From the NCBI RefSeq assembly GCF_003667505.1, contig NZ_RCVJ01000154.1:1-64000 (forward strand): a stretch of 64,000 nucleotides of DNA. Reading direction: 5' to 3'. Below, piece after piece: positions 53,789-61,987 of this stretch. Numbering within the stretch: the stretch's first letter is position 1; every line of letters begins with the position of its first letter. The notes under the pieces were generated by a model. It saw only the letters and a program-made list of their open reading frames with translations, was not told the origin of the DNA and searched no databases. This stretch comes from Micromonospora sp. BL4. GTDB taxonomy: Bacteria > Actinomycetota > Actinomycetes > Mycobacteriales > Micromonosporaceae. Both the position numbers and the translations under genes were made by a program.

Positions 53789-55285
53789 TCACCTGCCGTA
53801 CATCACCTTGATGGCCTTGACGAGTCGGGCCACGTCGGTCGGGGTCCGCTCGAAGGTCATCGACGGCAGCAGCGACCGGGCGCGCCGGCGGGTGATCGCC
53901 TTGGCCCGGCCGAACTCGCGTAGCCCGTCCTCGCCGTGGATCCGCCCGAAGCCGGAGTCACCGACCCCGCCGAACGGCAGGGTGGACATCCCGGCGAAGG
54001 TGAGAGTGGAGTTGACCGAGGCCATCCCGGAGCGCAGCCGTCGGGCGATGGCGACGGCGCGTCGTCGGCCGAAGACCGAACCACCCAGTCCGTACGGCAG
54101 CGCGTTGGCCCGGGCGAGGGCCTCGTCGGCGTCGCGGACGCGGTTGATGGTGAGCGTCGGCCCGAAGGTCTCCTCGCGGACGGCGGCCGACTCCTCCGGT
54201 ACGTCCACCAGCACGGTCGGGTGCACGTACGGCGGCTGCACGGCGCTCGGGCCGCCGAGCACGGCGCGCCCGCCGGAGCTGACCGCGGCCTCGATGTGGC
54301 GGCGGATCACGTCGACCTGGCCCGGCATGGTGATCGGGCCGATGTCGGTGCCCTCCGGCCCGACGGTCAGCCGACCCGCGCGGGTCACCACCTTGTCGAC
54401 GAAGGTGTCGAAGACCTCGTCGACGGCGTACACCCGCTCGATGCCGATGCAGGTCTGGCCGGCGTTGGTCATGCCGCCCCAGACGCAGGCCTCGGCGGCG
54501 GCGTCCAGGTCCGCGTCACTGTCGACGATCATGGCGTCCTTGCCGCCGCCCTCGATGAGCACCGGGGTCAGCGTCTCGGCGCAGGCGGCCATGACCTTGC
54601 GGGCGGTGGCGGTGGAGCCGGTGAAGGCGAGCTTGTTCACGCCGGAGCGACACAGCGCCGCACCCACGTCGCCCAGCCCGTGCACGGCGGTGAAGACCGG
54701 TTGCTCGGGTACGACCTCGGCGAAGCTGTCCACCAGCCACTGGCCGACCGCGGGCGTGTATTCGCTCGGCTTGAGCACGACGGCGTTGCCGGCGGCCAGC
54801 GCGTACGCGGCGGAGCCGATCGGGGTGAAGACCGGATAGTTCCACGGGCCGATCACGCCGATCACGCCGAACGGCTGGTATTCGAGGTGCCCGGAGAACT
54901 CGGCGAGGATGAGCCGGGACCGCACCCGGCGCGGGCCGAGCACCCGGTTGGCGTTGCGGGCGGCCCAGTCGATGTGCTCGATCGCGGTGACGATCTCGAC
55001 GATGGCGTCGGCGACCGGCTTGCCACCCTCGACGTGCACCAGCTCGGCGAGCTGCTCGATCCGCTTGGCGAGCAGGGCGCGCCAGCGCAGCAGCCGTTCG
55101 CGGCGGGCGGTGAAGCCCAGCCCGGCCCACCACTCGCCCGCGGTGCGGGCGCGGTCGACGGCCCGCTGGACGTCGGCGTCGGTGGCGACCGGGAGGCGCC
55201 CGGCCTCGACGCCGGTGGCTGGGCTGGTGGAAACCAGTTGGCCCGCCTCGATGACCGGGTTGCCGGGGATCTGCACAGCCGTCAT
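53789..55285 (-). CDS. NAD(P)-dependent aldehyde dehydrogenase
   Basis: 498 residues, full ALDH length. Cofactor region GVIGPWNYPVFTPI and LKPSEYTP, NAD loop FTGSTATARKV, catalytic Glu in VLIEGGGKDA, and nucleophile Cys in NAGQTCIGIER (about 286). The C-terminal half has EETFGPTLTINRV and FGGVGDSGFGR. It resembles succinate-semialdehyde or medium-chain aldehyde dehydrogenases; substrate not determined. TAGACT lies 6 bp before the ATG (leaderless arrangement). Confidence 0.9.
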   Translation of the reverse strand: MTAVQIPGNPVIEAGQLVSTSPATGVEAGRLPVATDADVQRAVDRARTAGEWWAGLGFTARRERLLRWRALLAKRIEQLAELVHVEGGKPVADAIVEIVTAIEHIDWAARNANRVLGPRRVRSRLILAEFSGHLEYQPFGVIGVIGPWNYPVFTPIGSAAYALAAGNAVVLKPSEYTPAVGQWLVDSFAEVVPEQPVFTAVHGLGDVGAALCRSGVNKLAFTGSTATARKVMAACAETLTPVLIEGGGKDAMIVDSDADLDAAAEACVWGGMTNAGQTCIGIERVYAVDEVFDTFVDKVVTRAGRLTVGPEGTDIGPITMPGQVDVIRRHIEAAVSSGGRAVLGGPSAVQPPYVHPTVLVDVPEESAAVREETFGPTLTINRVRDADEALARANALPYGLGGSVFGRRRAVAIARRLRSGMASVNSTLTFAGMSTLPFGGVGDSGFGRIHGEDGLREFGRAKAITRRRARSLLPSMTFERTPTDVARLVKAIKVMYGR

Positions 55286-55291
55286 GGCGGA

Positions 55292-55297
55292 AGTCTA
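55292..55297 (-). promoter_or_regulatory. -10 box of the aldehyde dehydrogenase gene
   Basis: TAGACT on the minus strand, 6 bp before the ATG at 55285; identical in box and spacing to ecm. Confidence 0.5.
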
Positions 55298-55540
55298 GAC
55301 CCGAAGATTACTCGTCGGTAGGCCGCGATTCGGCCCGTCGGGACGGAAGTCGCAGCGGGCCGTCCACTCGTTGATCAGAGCAGGTCAGGCCCTCTGCGTC
55401 GGTTTCCGGCCGCCCGAATCGTCGAACGGGAGATGGCCGGGAGGTGGCGAGGAGCTGACCGGCCGGTCGGTATTGACGATTACCGTCTGATGGCAGGCTG
55501 ACGCGCGGAGTAGTGGTGTGGGGTGGAGGGCTGACTGTCC

Positions 55541-55957
55541 ATGGAGGAACATCCGGAACTGATGCCGCTGTTGACGGTCGCGGGTGGGCCGATGCGCGGA
55601 GCGAGCTTTCGCCTGCGGGCCGAGCCGCAGGTGATCGGTCGGGCGCCGACCGGTCACGTCGTTCTCAACGACCCGCACCTGAGCCGGCAGCACGCGGAGG
55701 TGTGGCTGGCACCGGAGGGCCCGTCGCTGCGGGACCTGGGCTCGACGAACGGCACCTGGCTCAACGACCGCCGGATCACCGAGGTGGAACGCCTCTCCGA
55801 CGGCGACGTGATCCGGCTGGGCCGCACCGAGCTGCGCCTGTTCGATCCGGGAGTGGCTCACACCGATCCGGTCGGGCTCAGCTTCGGCCCGTCCCGTCGT
55901 GACGTCCGGCCGACGCTGCCGCTGCCACTGGCCACACCGCCCAGCGCACGCCGCTGA
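55541..55957 (+). CDS. FHA domain protein
   Basis: 138 residues consisting almost only of a forkhead-associated domain. VIGRAP (about 32-37), HLSRQHAEV and the phosphothreonine-binding DLGSTNGTWLND are all intact. It should bind Thr-phosphorylated partners of Ser/Thr kinases. No kinase gene lies next to it. The C-terminal 25 residues are Pro/Arg-rich and probably unstructured. The ribosome site is weak (GGAGGG, 10 nt upstream). Confidence 0.88.
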   Translation: MEEHPELMPLLTVAGGPMRGASFRLRAEPQVIGRAPTGHVVLNDPHLSRQHAEVWLAPEGPSLRDLGSTNGTWLNDRRITEVERLSDGDVIRLGRTELRLFDPGVAHTDPVGLSFGPSRRDVRPTLPLPLATPPSARR

Positions 55958-56152
55958 CCGTCCGCCTGCTCGGCGGGACGGAGCGGACGGGCCAGTCGGG
56001 CCGGACGCCGGCAGGTCGCCGGCGTTTGCGCGCAGGCGAACGGTCGTCCCGTCGCCCGGTCGCGTGGGCGAGCGACCCTCCTGGTGGCCGGCCACATCAA
56101 GCACTGCCGGCAGGTGGCTGCCGCACACCTGGATCGCCGTGGACCGGCGTGG

Positions 56153-56158
56153 CAGCAT
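56153..56158 (+). promoter_or_regulatory. -10 box of an alpha/beta hydrolase gene
   Basis: CAGCAT, 7 bp, then GTG 56166, with no ribosome site. Confidence 0.4.
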
Positions 56159-56165
56159 GCCGCGG

Positions 56166-57227
56166 GTGGAGACCGAGCAGCGGACCGTGACGGCGAACGG
56201 CATCACCCAGGCGGTACGGGTGGCCGGCCCGCCCGACGGCACCCCGGTGCTGCTGATCCACGGCAACTGTTCGTCCGCGCTGTTCTGGGAGCCGTTGGTC
56301 CGGCGGCTCCCGCCGACGCTGCGGCTGGTCGCCCCGGACCTGCGCGGTTACGGCGCCTCGGAGACCGCCCCGGTGAACGCGACCCGTGGCCTTCGGGACT
56401 TCTCCGACGATGTGGCCGCCCTGCTGGACGACCCGACGCTCTTCGCAGCCGACGCCCGCCCGGTGGTGGTGGGGCACTCCCTCGGCGGGGGCGTGGCGAT
56501 GCGGCTGTTGGTCGACCATCCGCACCGGGTGGGTGCGCTGCTGCTCGCCGCGCCGGTCTCCCCGTACGGCTTCGGTGGCACCCGCGACCTGGCCGGCACG
56601 CCGACGACGCCCGACTTCGCCGGCACCGGCGCCGGCACGGCTAATCCGGACTTCGTCGCCCGGCTCACCGCCGGTGATCGCGGCACCGACGCCCCGACCA
56701 GCCCGCGCGCTGTGCTGCGAGCCACCTATGTGGCCGATCCGGCGTCGCTGGGCGGCGATGAGGACTTGCTGCTCGACAGCCTGCTCTCCACCGCCACGGG
56801 GGACGACAACTACCCCGGCACGGCGGCGTCGTCGGAGAACTGGCCGGGCATGGCGCCGGGGGAGCGCGGGGTGCTCAACGCGCTCGCGCCGACCTGGTTC
56901 CGGCTCGCCGACGAGCTGGTGGCCGTCGCCGACAAGCCTCCGGTCATCTGGGTACGCGGTGACGCCGACGTGATCGTCTCGGACACCTCGCTGTTCGACC
57001 TGGCGTACCTGGGCTCGCTGGGCGCCGTACCCGGCTGGCCGGGCGAGGCGGAGTGCCCGCCGCAGCCGATGGTCGGCCAGACCCGGGCGGTGCTGGAGCG
57101 GTACGCGGCGGCCGGCGGCGCGTACCACGAGGTGGTGCTGCCCGGCTGCGGGCACAGCCCGCACCTGGAGCGCCCCGCGGAGTTCGTGGCGGAGCTGCTG
57201 GCGCTGACCACCGTCCCGGCCAGCTGA
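56166..57227 (+). CDS. Alpha/beta hydrolase
   Basis: 353 residues from GTG 56166. Oxyanion-hole LLIHGNCSS (about 35-43), APDLRGYGAS, nucleophile elbow VVGHSLGGG (Ser about 107), and the terminal PGCGHSPHLERP with the catalytic His. A cap insertion follows the nucleophile (about 140-225), rich in Gly/Thr/Asp. Esterase, lipase or haloalkane-type activity cannot be told apart. Upstream in-frame extension is non-coding by composition. Confidence 0.85.
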   Translation: METEQRTVTANGITQAVRVAGPPDGTPVLLIHGNCSSALFWEPLVRRLPPTLRLVAPDLRGYGASETAPVNATRGLRDFSDDVAALLDDPTLFAADARPVVVGHSLGGGVAMRLLVDHPHRVGALLLAAPVSPYGFGGTRDLAGTPTTPDFAGTGAGTANPDFVARLTAGDRGTDAPTSPRAVLRATYVADPASLGGDEDLLLDSLLSTATGDDNYPGTAASSENWPGMAPGERGVLNALAPTWFRLADELVAVADKPPVIWVRGDADVIVSDTSLFDLAYLGSLGAVPGWPGEAECPPQPMVGQTRAVLERYAAAGGAYHEVVLPGCGHSPHLERPAEFVAELLALTTVPAS

Positions 57228-57352
57228 GCGCGCCTGGCGTGGTGGGTGAAATATCCCACGGCGTCTCGACAACGAATCGTCACGTGGCAGACTCGCGCGC
57301 AAAGCCTTAGCGGCCGTTCAGTGGCCGTGCGGAGTGTCTGGGGAGGCCGGTC

Positions 57353-59143
57353 GTGGCGCGCGAGTTCAGCACCGTGGGTGTGGTGGGGCTGGGCACCATG
57401 GGTGCCGGCATCGTCGAGGTCTTCGCCCGCAACGGCATCGACGTGGTGGCGGTCGAGATCTCCGAGCCGGCGCTGGAGCGTGGCCGGGTCACCCTCACCG
57501 GCTCCACCGACCGGGCGGTGGCCAAGGGCAAACTCGCCCCGGAGGACCGGGACGCGCTGCTCGACCGGGTGCACTTCGCGGTCGGACTGGACGCGTTGCA
57601 CTCCGTCGACCTGGTCATCGAGGCGGTGCCCGAGCACCTGGACCTCAAGCAGCGGATCTTCGCGGAGCTGGACCGGGTCTGCCGGCCGGAGACCATCCTG
57701 GCCACCAACACCTCGTCGCTGAGCGTCACCGAGATCTCGGTGGCCACCACCCGGCCCAACCAGGTGATCGGCATCCACTTCTTCAACCCGGCGCCGGTGA
57801 TGAAGCTGGTCGAGGTGGTCCGCACCGTGGTCACCGCGCCCGAGGTGGTCGCCGACGTGGAGGCGCTCTGCGCCCGGCTCGGCAAGGTCGACGTCACCAT
57901 CAACGACCGGGCGGGCTTCATCGCCAACGCGCTGCTCTTCGGCTACCTCAACCACGCCGTCGGCATGTTCGAGTCGCACTACGCGACCCGGGAGGACATC
58001 GACGCCGCCATGAAGCTCGGTTGCGGCCTGCCGATGGGTCCGCTGGCGTTGATGGACCTGATCGGTCTGGACACCGCGTACGAGATCCTGGACACCATGT
58101 ACCGGCGCGGCGGGCGGGACCGCCGGCACGCACCGGTGCCGCTGCTCAAGCAGATGGTGACGGCGGGACTGCTGGGCCGGAAGTCCGGCCGGGGCTTCTA
58201 CACCTACGAGCGGCCCGGCTCGCCGGTGGTCGTACCCGACGAGGCGACGCCGCTGGCCACGGAGGCGGCGGTCGCCGACGGCGCGCGCGCCATCGCCAAG
58301 GTGGGCGTGGTGGGCTCCGGGACGATGGCCACCGGGATCATCGAGGTCTTCGCGAAGGCGGGCTACGAGGTCATCTCGGTGACCCGGGGCGCGGAGAAGT
58401 CCGCGACGGTCTGCGAGGCGGTGAAGACCTCGCTGAACAAGGGCGTGGTGCGCGGCAAGCTCGCCGAGGCCGACCGGGACGCCGCGCTGGGCCGGATCAG
58501 CTGGTCCGCCACGCTCGACCACCTCGCCGACGTCGACCTGGTGGTCGAGGCGGTGGTGGAGGAGCTGAGCGTGAAGAAGGCGCTCTTCGCCAGCCTCGAC
58601 GAGATCTGCAAGCCGGGCGTGGTGCTGGCGACCACCACCTCCTCGCTGCCGGTGATCGACGTGGCGATGGCCACCCACCGGCCCGCCGACGTGGTGGGGC
58701 TGCACTTCTTCAACCCGGCGCCGATCATGCCGCTGGTGGAGGTGGTCCGCACCATCCGCACCTCGCCGGAGACCACCGCGACCGCCCGGGCGGTCTGCGC
58801 CGCGCTGGGCAAGACCGGCGTGGTGTGCGGCGACCGGTCCGGGTTCATCGTCAACGCGCTGCTCTTCCCGTACCTGAACGACGCGGTGAAGATGCTGGAG
58901 GCCAGCTACTCCACGGCCGACGACATCGACCACGCGATGAAGCTGGGCTGCGGCTACCCGATGGGCCCGTTCGAGCTGCTGGACGTGGTCGGGCTGGACG
59001 TGTCGCTGGCCATTCAGCGGGAGCTGTACCTGGAGCTGCGCGAGCCGGGCTTCGCTCCCGCGCCGCTGTTGGAGCACCTGGTCACCGCCGGCTACCTGGG
59101 TCGCAAGACCCGCCGCGGGTTCCGCGACCACTCGCACCGCTGA
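57353..59143 (+). CDS. Double-module 3-hydroxyacyl-CoA dehydrogenase
   Basis: 596 residues from GTG 57353 (GGGGAGG site). Two complete 3-hydroxybutyryl-CoA dehydrogenases are fused. Module 1 (about 1-290) has VVGLGTMGAGIVE and HFFNPAPVMKLVEVV; module 2 (about 316-596) has VVGSGTMATGIIE and HFFNPAPIMPLVEVV. Each ends in a helical domain with MKLGCG-PMGP. Both active sites look intact, so it may work as an internal pseudo-dimer. Compare the single-module enzyme at 45.5 kb. Probable role in fatty acid or acetoacetyl-CoA metabolism. Confidence 0.92.
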   Translation: MAREFSTVGVVGLGTMGAGIVEVFARNGIDVVAVEISEPALERGRVTLTGSTDRAVAKGKLAPEDRDALLDRVHFAVGLDALHSVDLVIEAVPEHLDLKQRIFAELDRVCRPETILATNTSSLSVTEISVATTRPNQVIGIHFFNPAPVMKLVEVVRTVVTAPEVVADVEALCARLGKVDVTINDRAGFIANALLFGYLNHAVGMFESHYATREDIDAAMKLGCGLPMGPLALMDLIGLDTAYEILDTMYRRGGRDRRHAPVPLLKQMVTAGLLGRKSGRGFYTYERPGSPVVVPDEATPLATEAAVADGARAIAKVGVVGSGTMATGIIEVFAKAGYEVISVTRGAEKSATVCEAVKTSLNKGVVRGKLAEADRDAALGRISWSATLDHLADVDLVVEAVVEELSVKKALFASLDEICKPGVVLATTTSSLPVIDVAMATHRPADVVGLHFFNPAPIMPLVEVVRTIRTSPETTATARAVCAALGKTGVVCGDRSGFIVNALLFPYLNDAVKMLEASYSTADDIDHAMKLGCGYPMGPFELLDVVGLDVSLAIQRELYLELREPGFAPAPLLEHLVTAGYLGRKTRRGFRDHSHR

Positions 59144-59183
59144 CCGGGTCAACGCCGAAGGGCGCCGACGGCGTCTGCATGGT

Positions 59184-59678
59184 GTGACCTTCGAGGAGTA
59201 CGTCGGCAGCCGAGGCCCGGCCCTGGTCCGGCTTGCTCGGCTACTGACCGGTGACGAGCACCGGGCCGAGGACCTCACGCAGGAGGTGCTGGCCAGGGCG
59301 TACGTGCAGTGGCGCAGGATCGCCCGGGCCGACCGACCCGACGTGTACGTGCGCCGGATGCTGGTCAACGCCAACATCTCCTGGTGGCGCCGCCGGTCGA
59401 ACCGGGAACTGGCCACCGACAACTTCGCCGACCGGCCGCACCGTGGGGACGTCGGCGGCGAGGCGGCCGACCGGGACGAGATGTGGCGCCTGGTCCTCGA
59501 CCTGCCCGACCGCCAGCGGGCGGTGCTCGTGCTGCGCTACTACGAGGACCTGGACGACGCGACGATCGCGCAGATCCTGGACTGCTCGCCGGTCACCGTC
59601 CGCACCCACGCGATGCGGGCGCTCGCCAACCTCCGGGAGCGCTGCGGTGCCCCGGCCACGAACGGGAGCCGACCATGA
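59184..59678 (+). CDS. SigE-family ECF RNA polymerase sigma factor
   Basis: 164 residues from GTG 59184. Region 2 (FEEYVGSRGPALVRLARLL to DVYVRRMLVN) and region 4 (LDLPDRQRAVLVLRYYEDL with helix-turn-helix ATIAQILDCSPVTVRTHAMRAL) are both complete. The pattern is that of actinobacterial SigE-family (ECF) factors. The next gene starts within its stop (ATGA), suggesting that its product controls or senses for the sigma factor. Confidence 0.9.
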   Translation: MTFEEYVGSRGPALVRLARLLTGDEHRAEDLTQEVLARAYVQWRRIARADRPDVYVRRMLVNANISWWRRRSNRELATDNFADRPHRGDVGGEAADRDEMWRLVLDLPDRQRAVLVLRYYEDLDDATIAQILDCSPVTVRTHAMRALANLRERCGAPATNGSRP

Positions 59679-60727
59679 TCGACCTCGACGAGCGGATCGT
59701 CCGGACGTTGCGGGAGCGCGCCGAGGGACCGGTGGACGCCGACCGGCTGTTGGTCGGGGCGGTGGCCCGGGGACGGACCCGGGTGTGCCGGCGGCGTGCC
59801 GCCGCCGGCGCCGCGCTGGGTGTGGTCGCCCTGCTCGGTGTCGGCGTGGCTGCCGGCCCGGTGGACCGCCTGCCCGGCCTGGGTCCCGCGATCGCCCCCG
59901 GCCGACCCGGCCCGGCCGGTGCCCCGGTGCCCCTCGTGCCGCCGCGGGTCGACGGTGCTCCGGGCGCGGCGGTCCGGCCCGACCTGATCGGCAAGGACCC
60001 GACCCTGCTGCACATCGGCCTCGCCCCGGGCGGCCCCCGGTTCCTGTACTGGGAGGTGGGCGGCGGCAAGGAGACCGCGAGGCTCGACGTGGGCGGGTGG
60101 ACGGTCACGGTCGAGCTGACCTCGGTCGACATGTTGCGCTCGTCGCTCGCTTGGAACATGCCGTCTCTGGTGGGTCCCGCCGCCAACCCCTACGACGGCT
60201 CCGTGGTCCACGCCAACGGGCCGGAGGGCGCGCCGGTCTGGCGGCGATACTGGCAGCCGGCGCCCGGCGTGTACGCCGGAGCGAGCGTGACCAGCCCGAA
60301 TCAGCAGCCGCTGCACGATGTGGCCGCCGCGTTGCGCCTCGATGACGCGTACGGCTGCGCGGGCCCGCTGCGGCTGGATGCCCTGCCGCCCGGTGCCCAG
60401 CTGAGCGGCTGCCGGGTGGTGGCGGGCACCTTCCCGGCCGCGTACGCCGTGATGCTGGATGTTTCCAACGACGAGATGATGATGTGGGTCGAGTTGCAGT
60501 ACGCCGGCACCAACACGACGGGCCGCCCCACAACGAACCGGACGATCAACGGCAGGCCCGGCTATTTCGACCACCAGCGCGAGCGGCTAGAGCTGCTCGA
60601 CATTCCTCAGGTCCAGCTGGCCGCCACCCTCATCTCCGATAGGCGGGACTTCACCGAGGCGGAGGCGGGCACCGTGCTCACCGGGGCGCGGGTCGCCGAG
60701 CACCTGGACCAGCCCGCGACCTGGTGA
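59675..60727 (+). CDS. Membrane-anchored protein, possible sigma-factor partner
   Basis: 350 residues from ATG 59675, overlapping the sigma gene. A short cytoplasmic N-terminus (IDLDERIVRTLRERAEGPVD), one membrane helix (about 41-60, AAAGAALGVVALLGVGVAAG), and a ~290-residue external domain with FLYWEVGGG and two Cys (YGCAGP, SGCRVV) that may pair. I do not recognise a family. Position and topology fit an anti-sigma or sensor protein, but no zinc anti-sigma HxxxCxxC motif is present. Confidence 0.75.
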   Translation: MIDLDERIVRTLRERAEGPVDADRLLVGAVARGRTRVCRRRAAAGAALGVVALLGVGVAAGPVDRLPGLGPAIAPGRPGPAGAPVPLVPPRVDGAPGAAVRPDLIGKDPTLLHIGLAPGGPRFLYWEVGGGKETARLDVGGWTVTVELTSVDMLRSSLAWNMPSLVGPAANPYDGSVVHANGPEGAPVWRRYWQPAPGVYAGASVTSPNQQPLHDVAAALRLDDAYGCAGPLRLDALPPGAQLSGCRVVAGTFPAAYAVMLDVSNDEMMMWVELQYAGTNTTGRPTTNRTINGRPGYFDHQRERLELLDIPQVQLAATLISDRRDFTEAEAGTVLTGARVAEHLDQPATW

Positions 60728-60759
60728 CCGCCGCCCAGCCTGCCCCGCCCGCCGGACCG

Positions 60760-60765
60760 TACGCT
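60760..60765 (+). promoter_or_regulatory. -10 box of the 60.8-kb small gene
   Basis: TACGCT, 7 bp, then GTG 60773; leaderless arrangement. Confidence 0.45.
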
Positions 60766-60772
60766 TGGTCAT

Positions 60773-61099
60773 GTGAGCCCCCGTCGCAACCGTCCCCGCC
60801 GGGACGAGAACGCCAACCTGGACGCCGATCGGGTCCGGCAGGGCGTCGCCTCGGTGCAGCAGTGGGCCGACGGCGCCTGGCAGGTACGCGGGATCGGCGC
60901 GGGCGCGTCGGTCAAGACGTACCGCTGCCCGGGCTGTGACCAGGAGATCCGGCCCGGGGTGGCGCACCTGGTGGCCTGGCCGGCGGACGGCCTGGGTGAC
61001 CTGACCGACCGGCGGCACTGGCACAGCGGCTGCTGGCGGGCCCGGGAGCGGCGTGGCCCCGCCGTGCAGCGCGGCCGGGGCGCTCCGCGCCACGGCTGA
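60773..61099 (+). CDS. Small putative zinc-binding protein
   Basis: 108 residues, strongly basic at both ends (SPRRNRPRRDEN, GRGAPRHG). A central CPGC pair (about 52-55) and a later HWHSGCWRARE could form a Cys/His metal site. Proteins of this type are widespread in actinobacteria and often called ATP/GTP-binding without evidence; no P-loop is present. Function unknown, possibly nucleic-acid binding. Confidence 0.7.
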   Translation: MSPRRNRPRRDENANLDADRVRQGVASVQQWADGAWQVRGIGAGASVKTYRCPGCDQEIRPGVAHLVAWPADGLGDLTDRRHWHSGCWRARERRGPAVQRGRGAPRHG

Positions 61100-61153
61100 G
61101 CGATCTGGATCACCCTGTTCGCGCCCGGGCGGGCGGCGGCGGTGAGTTCGCGA

Positions 61154-61159
61154 CAGACT
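61154..61159 (+). promoter_or_regulatory. -10 box of the 61.2-kb hydrolase gene
   Basis: CAGACT, 6 bp, then GTG 61166; leaderless arrangement. Confidence 0.4.
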
Positions 61160-61165
61160 TGACGG

Positions 61166-61975
61166 GTGAGCACACCGATCCGCGCGTCGTCGGTCCTGCC
61201 CGGTCGCCGGGAGGACATCGAGTTGCACACCGCCGACGGCCTGCGGCTGGTCGGTGAGCTGGCTCTGCCGGCCGACCGGCCGCCGGTGGCCACCCTGGTC
61301 TGCCTGCACCCGCTGCCGACCCACGGCGGAATGATGGACAGCCACGTGTTCCGCAAGGCGGCCTGGCGGCTGCCGGCGCTGGCCGACGTGGCCGTGCTTC
61401 GATTCAACACCCGGGGGACCAGCAGCCTGCGCGGCACCAGCGAGGGCGCTTTCGACGCGGCCGTCGGCGAGCGCTACGACGTGGCCGCCGCCATCGAGTA
61501 CGCGGAGTTCGCCGAGCTGCCGAACATCTGGCTGGTCGGCTGGTCGTTCGGCACCGACCTGGCGCTCAAGTACGGCTGCGACCCGGCGGTGGCGGGCGCG
61601 ATCCTGCTCTCCCCGCCGCTGCGCTTCTCGGCTCCCGAGGACCTGGCCACCTGGGCCGGCTCCGGTCGGCCGCTGGTGGCCCTCGTGCCCGAGTTCGACG
61701 ACTACCTGCGCCCGGCGGAGGCCCAGGAGCGGTTCGCCGCGGTGCCGCAGGCCGAGGTGGTGGGCGTGCCGAACGCCAAGCACCTCTGGGTCGGCGACGC
61801 GGAGACGGTGCTCGACGAGATCGTCCGCCTGGTGAACCCGGCGGTCGCGGTGCCGCTGCCGACGACCTGGGACGGCCCGATGGAGACCGGCGACGTCAGC
61901 GCGTACGCGGACCGGACGGTGGCCTCGTTCGCCGACACTCCCGTCCCCGGCCCGCAGGCCCGCAGGGCGGACTGA
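61166..61975 (+). CDS. Alpha/beta hydrolase (YcjY/dienelactone-hydrolase-like)
   Basis: 269 residues from GTG 61166. LVCLHPLPTHGG oxyanion loop (about 47-58), LRFNTRGTSSLRG, nucleophile GWSFGTDLAL (Ser about 127), acid in PEFDDYLRP, and His in PNAKHLWVGD. The order matches small cytosolic esterases. No signal peptide. Substrate unknown. Convergent with the AI-2E transporter gene across 12 bp. Confidence 0.83.
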   Translation: MSTPIRASSVLPGRREDIELHTADGLRLVGELALPADRPPVATLVCLHPLPTHGGMMDSHVFRKAAWRLPALADVAVLRFNTRGTSSLRGTSEGAFDAAVGERYDVAAAIEYAEFAELPNIWLVGWSFGTDLALKYGCDPAVAGAILLSPPLRFSAPEDLATWAGSGRPLVALVPEFDDYLRPAEAQERFAAVPQAEVVGVPNAKHLWVGDAETVLDEIVRLVNPAVAVPLPTTWDGPMETGDVSAYADRTVASFADTPVPGPQARRAD

Positions 61976-61987
61976 CCCGACCGGCGG

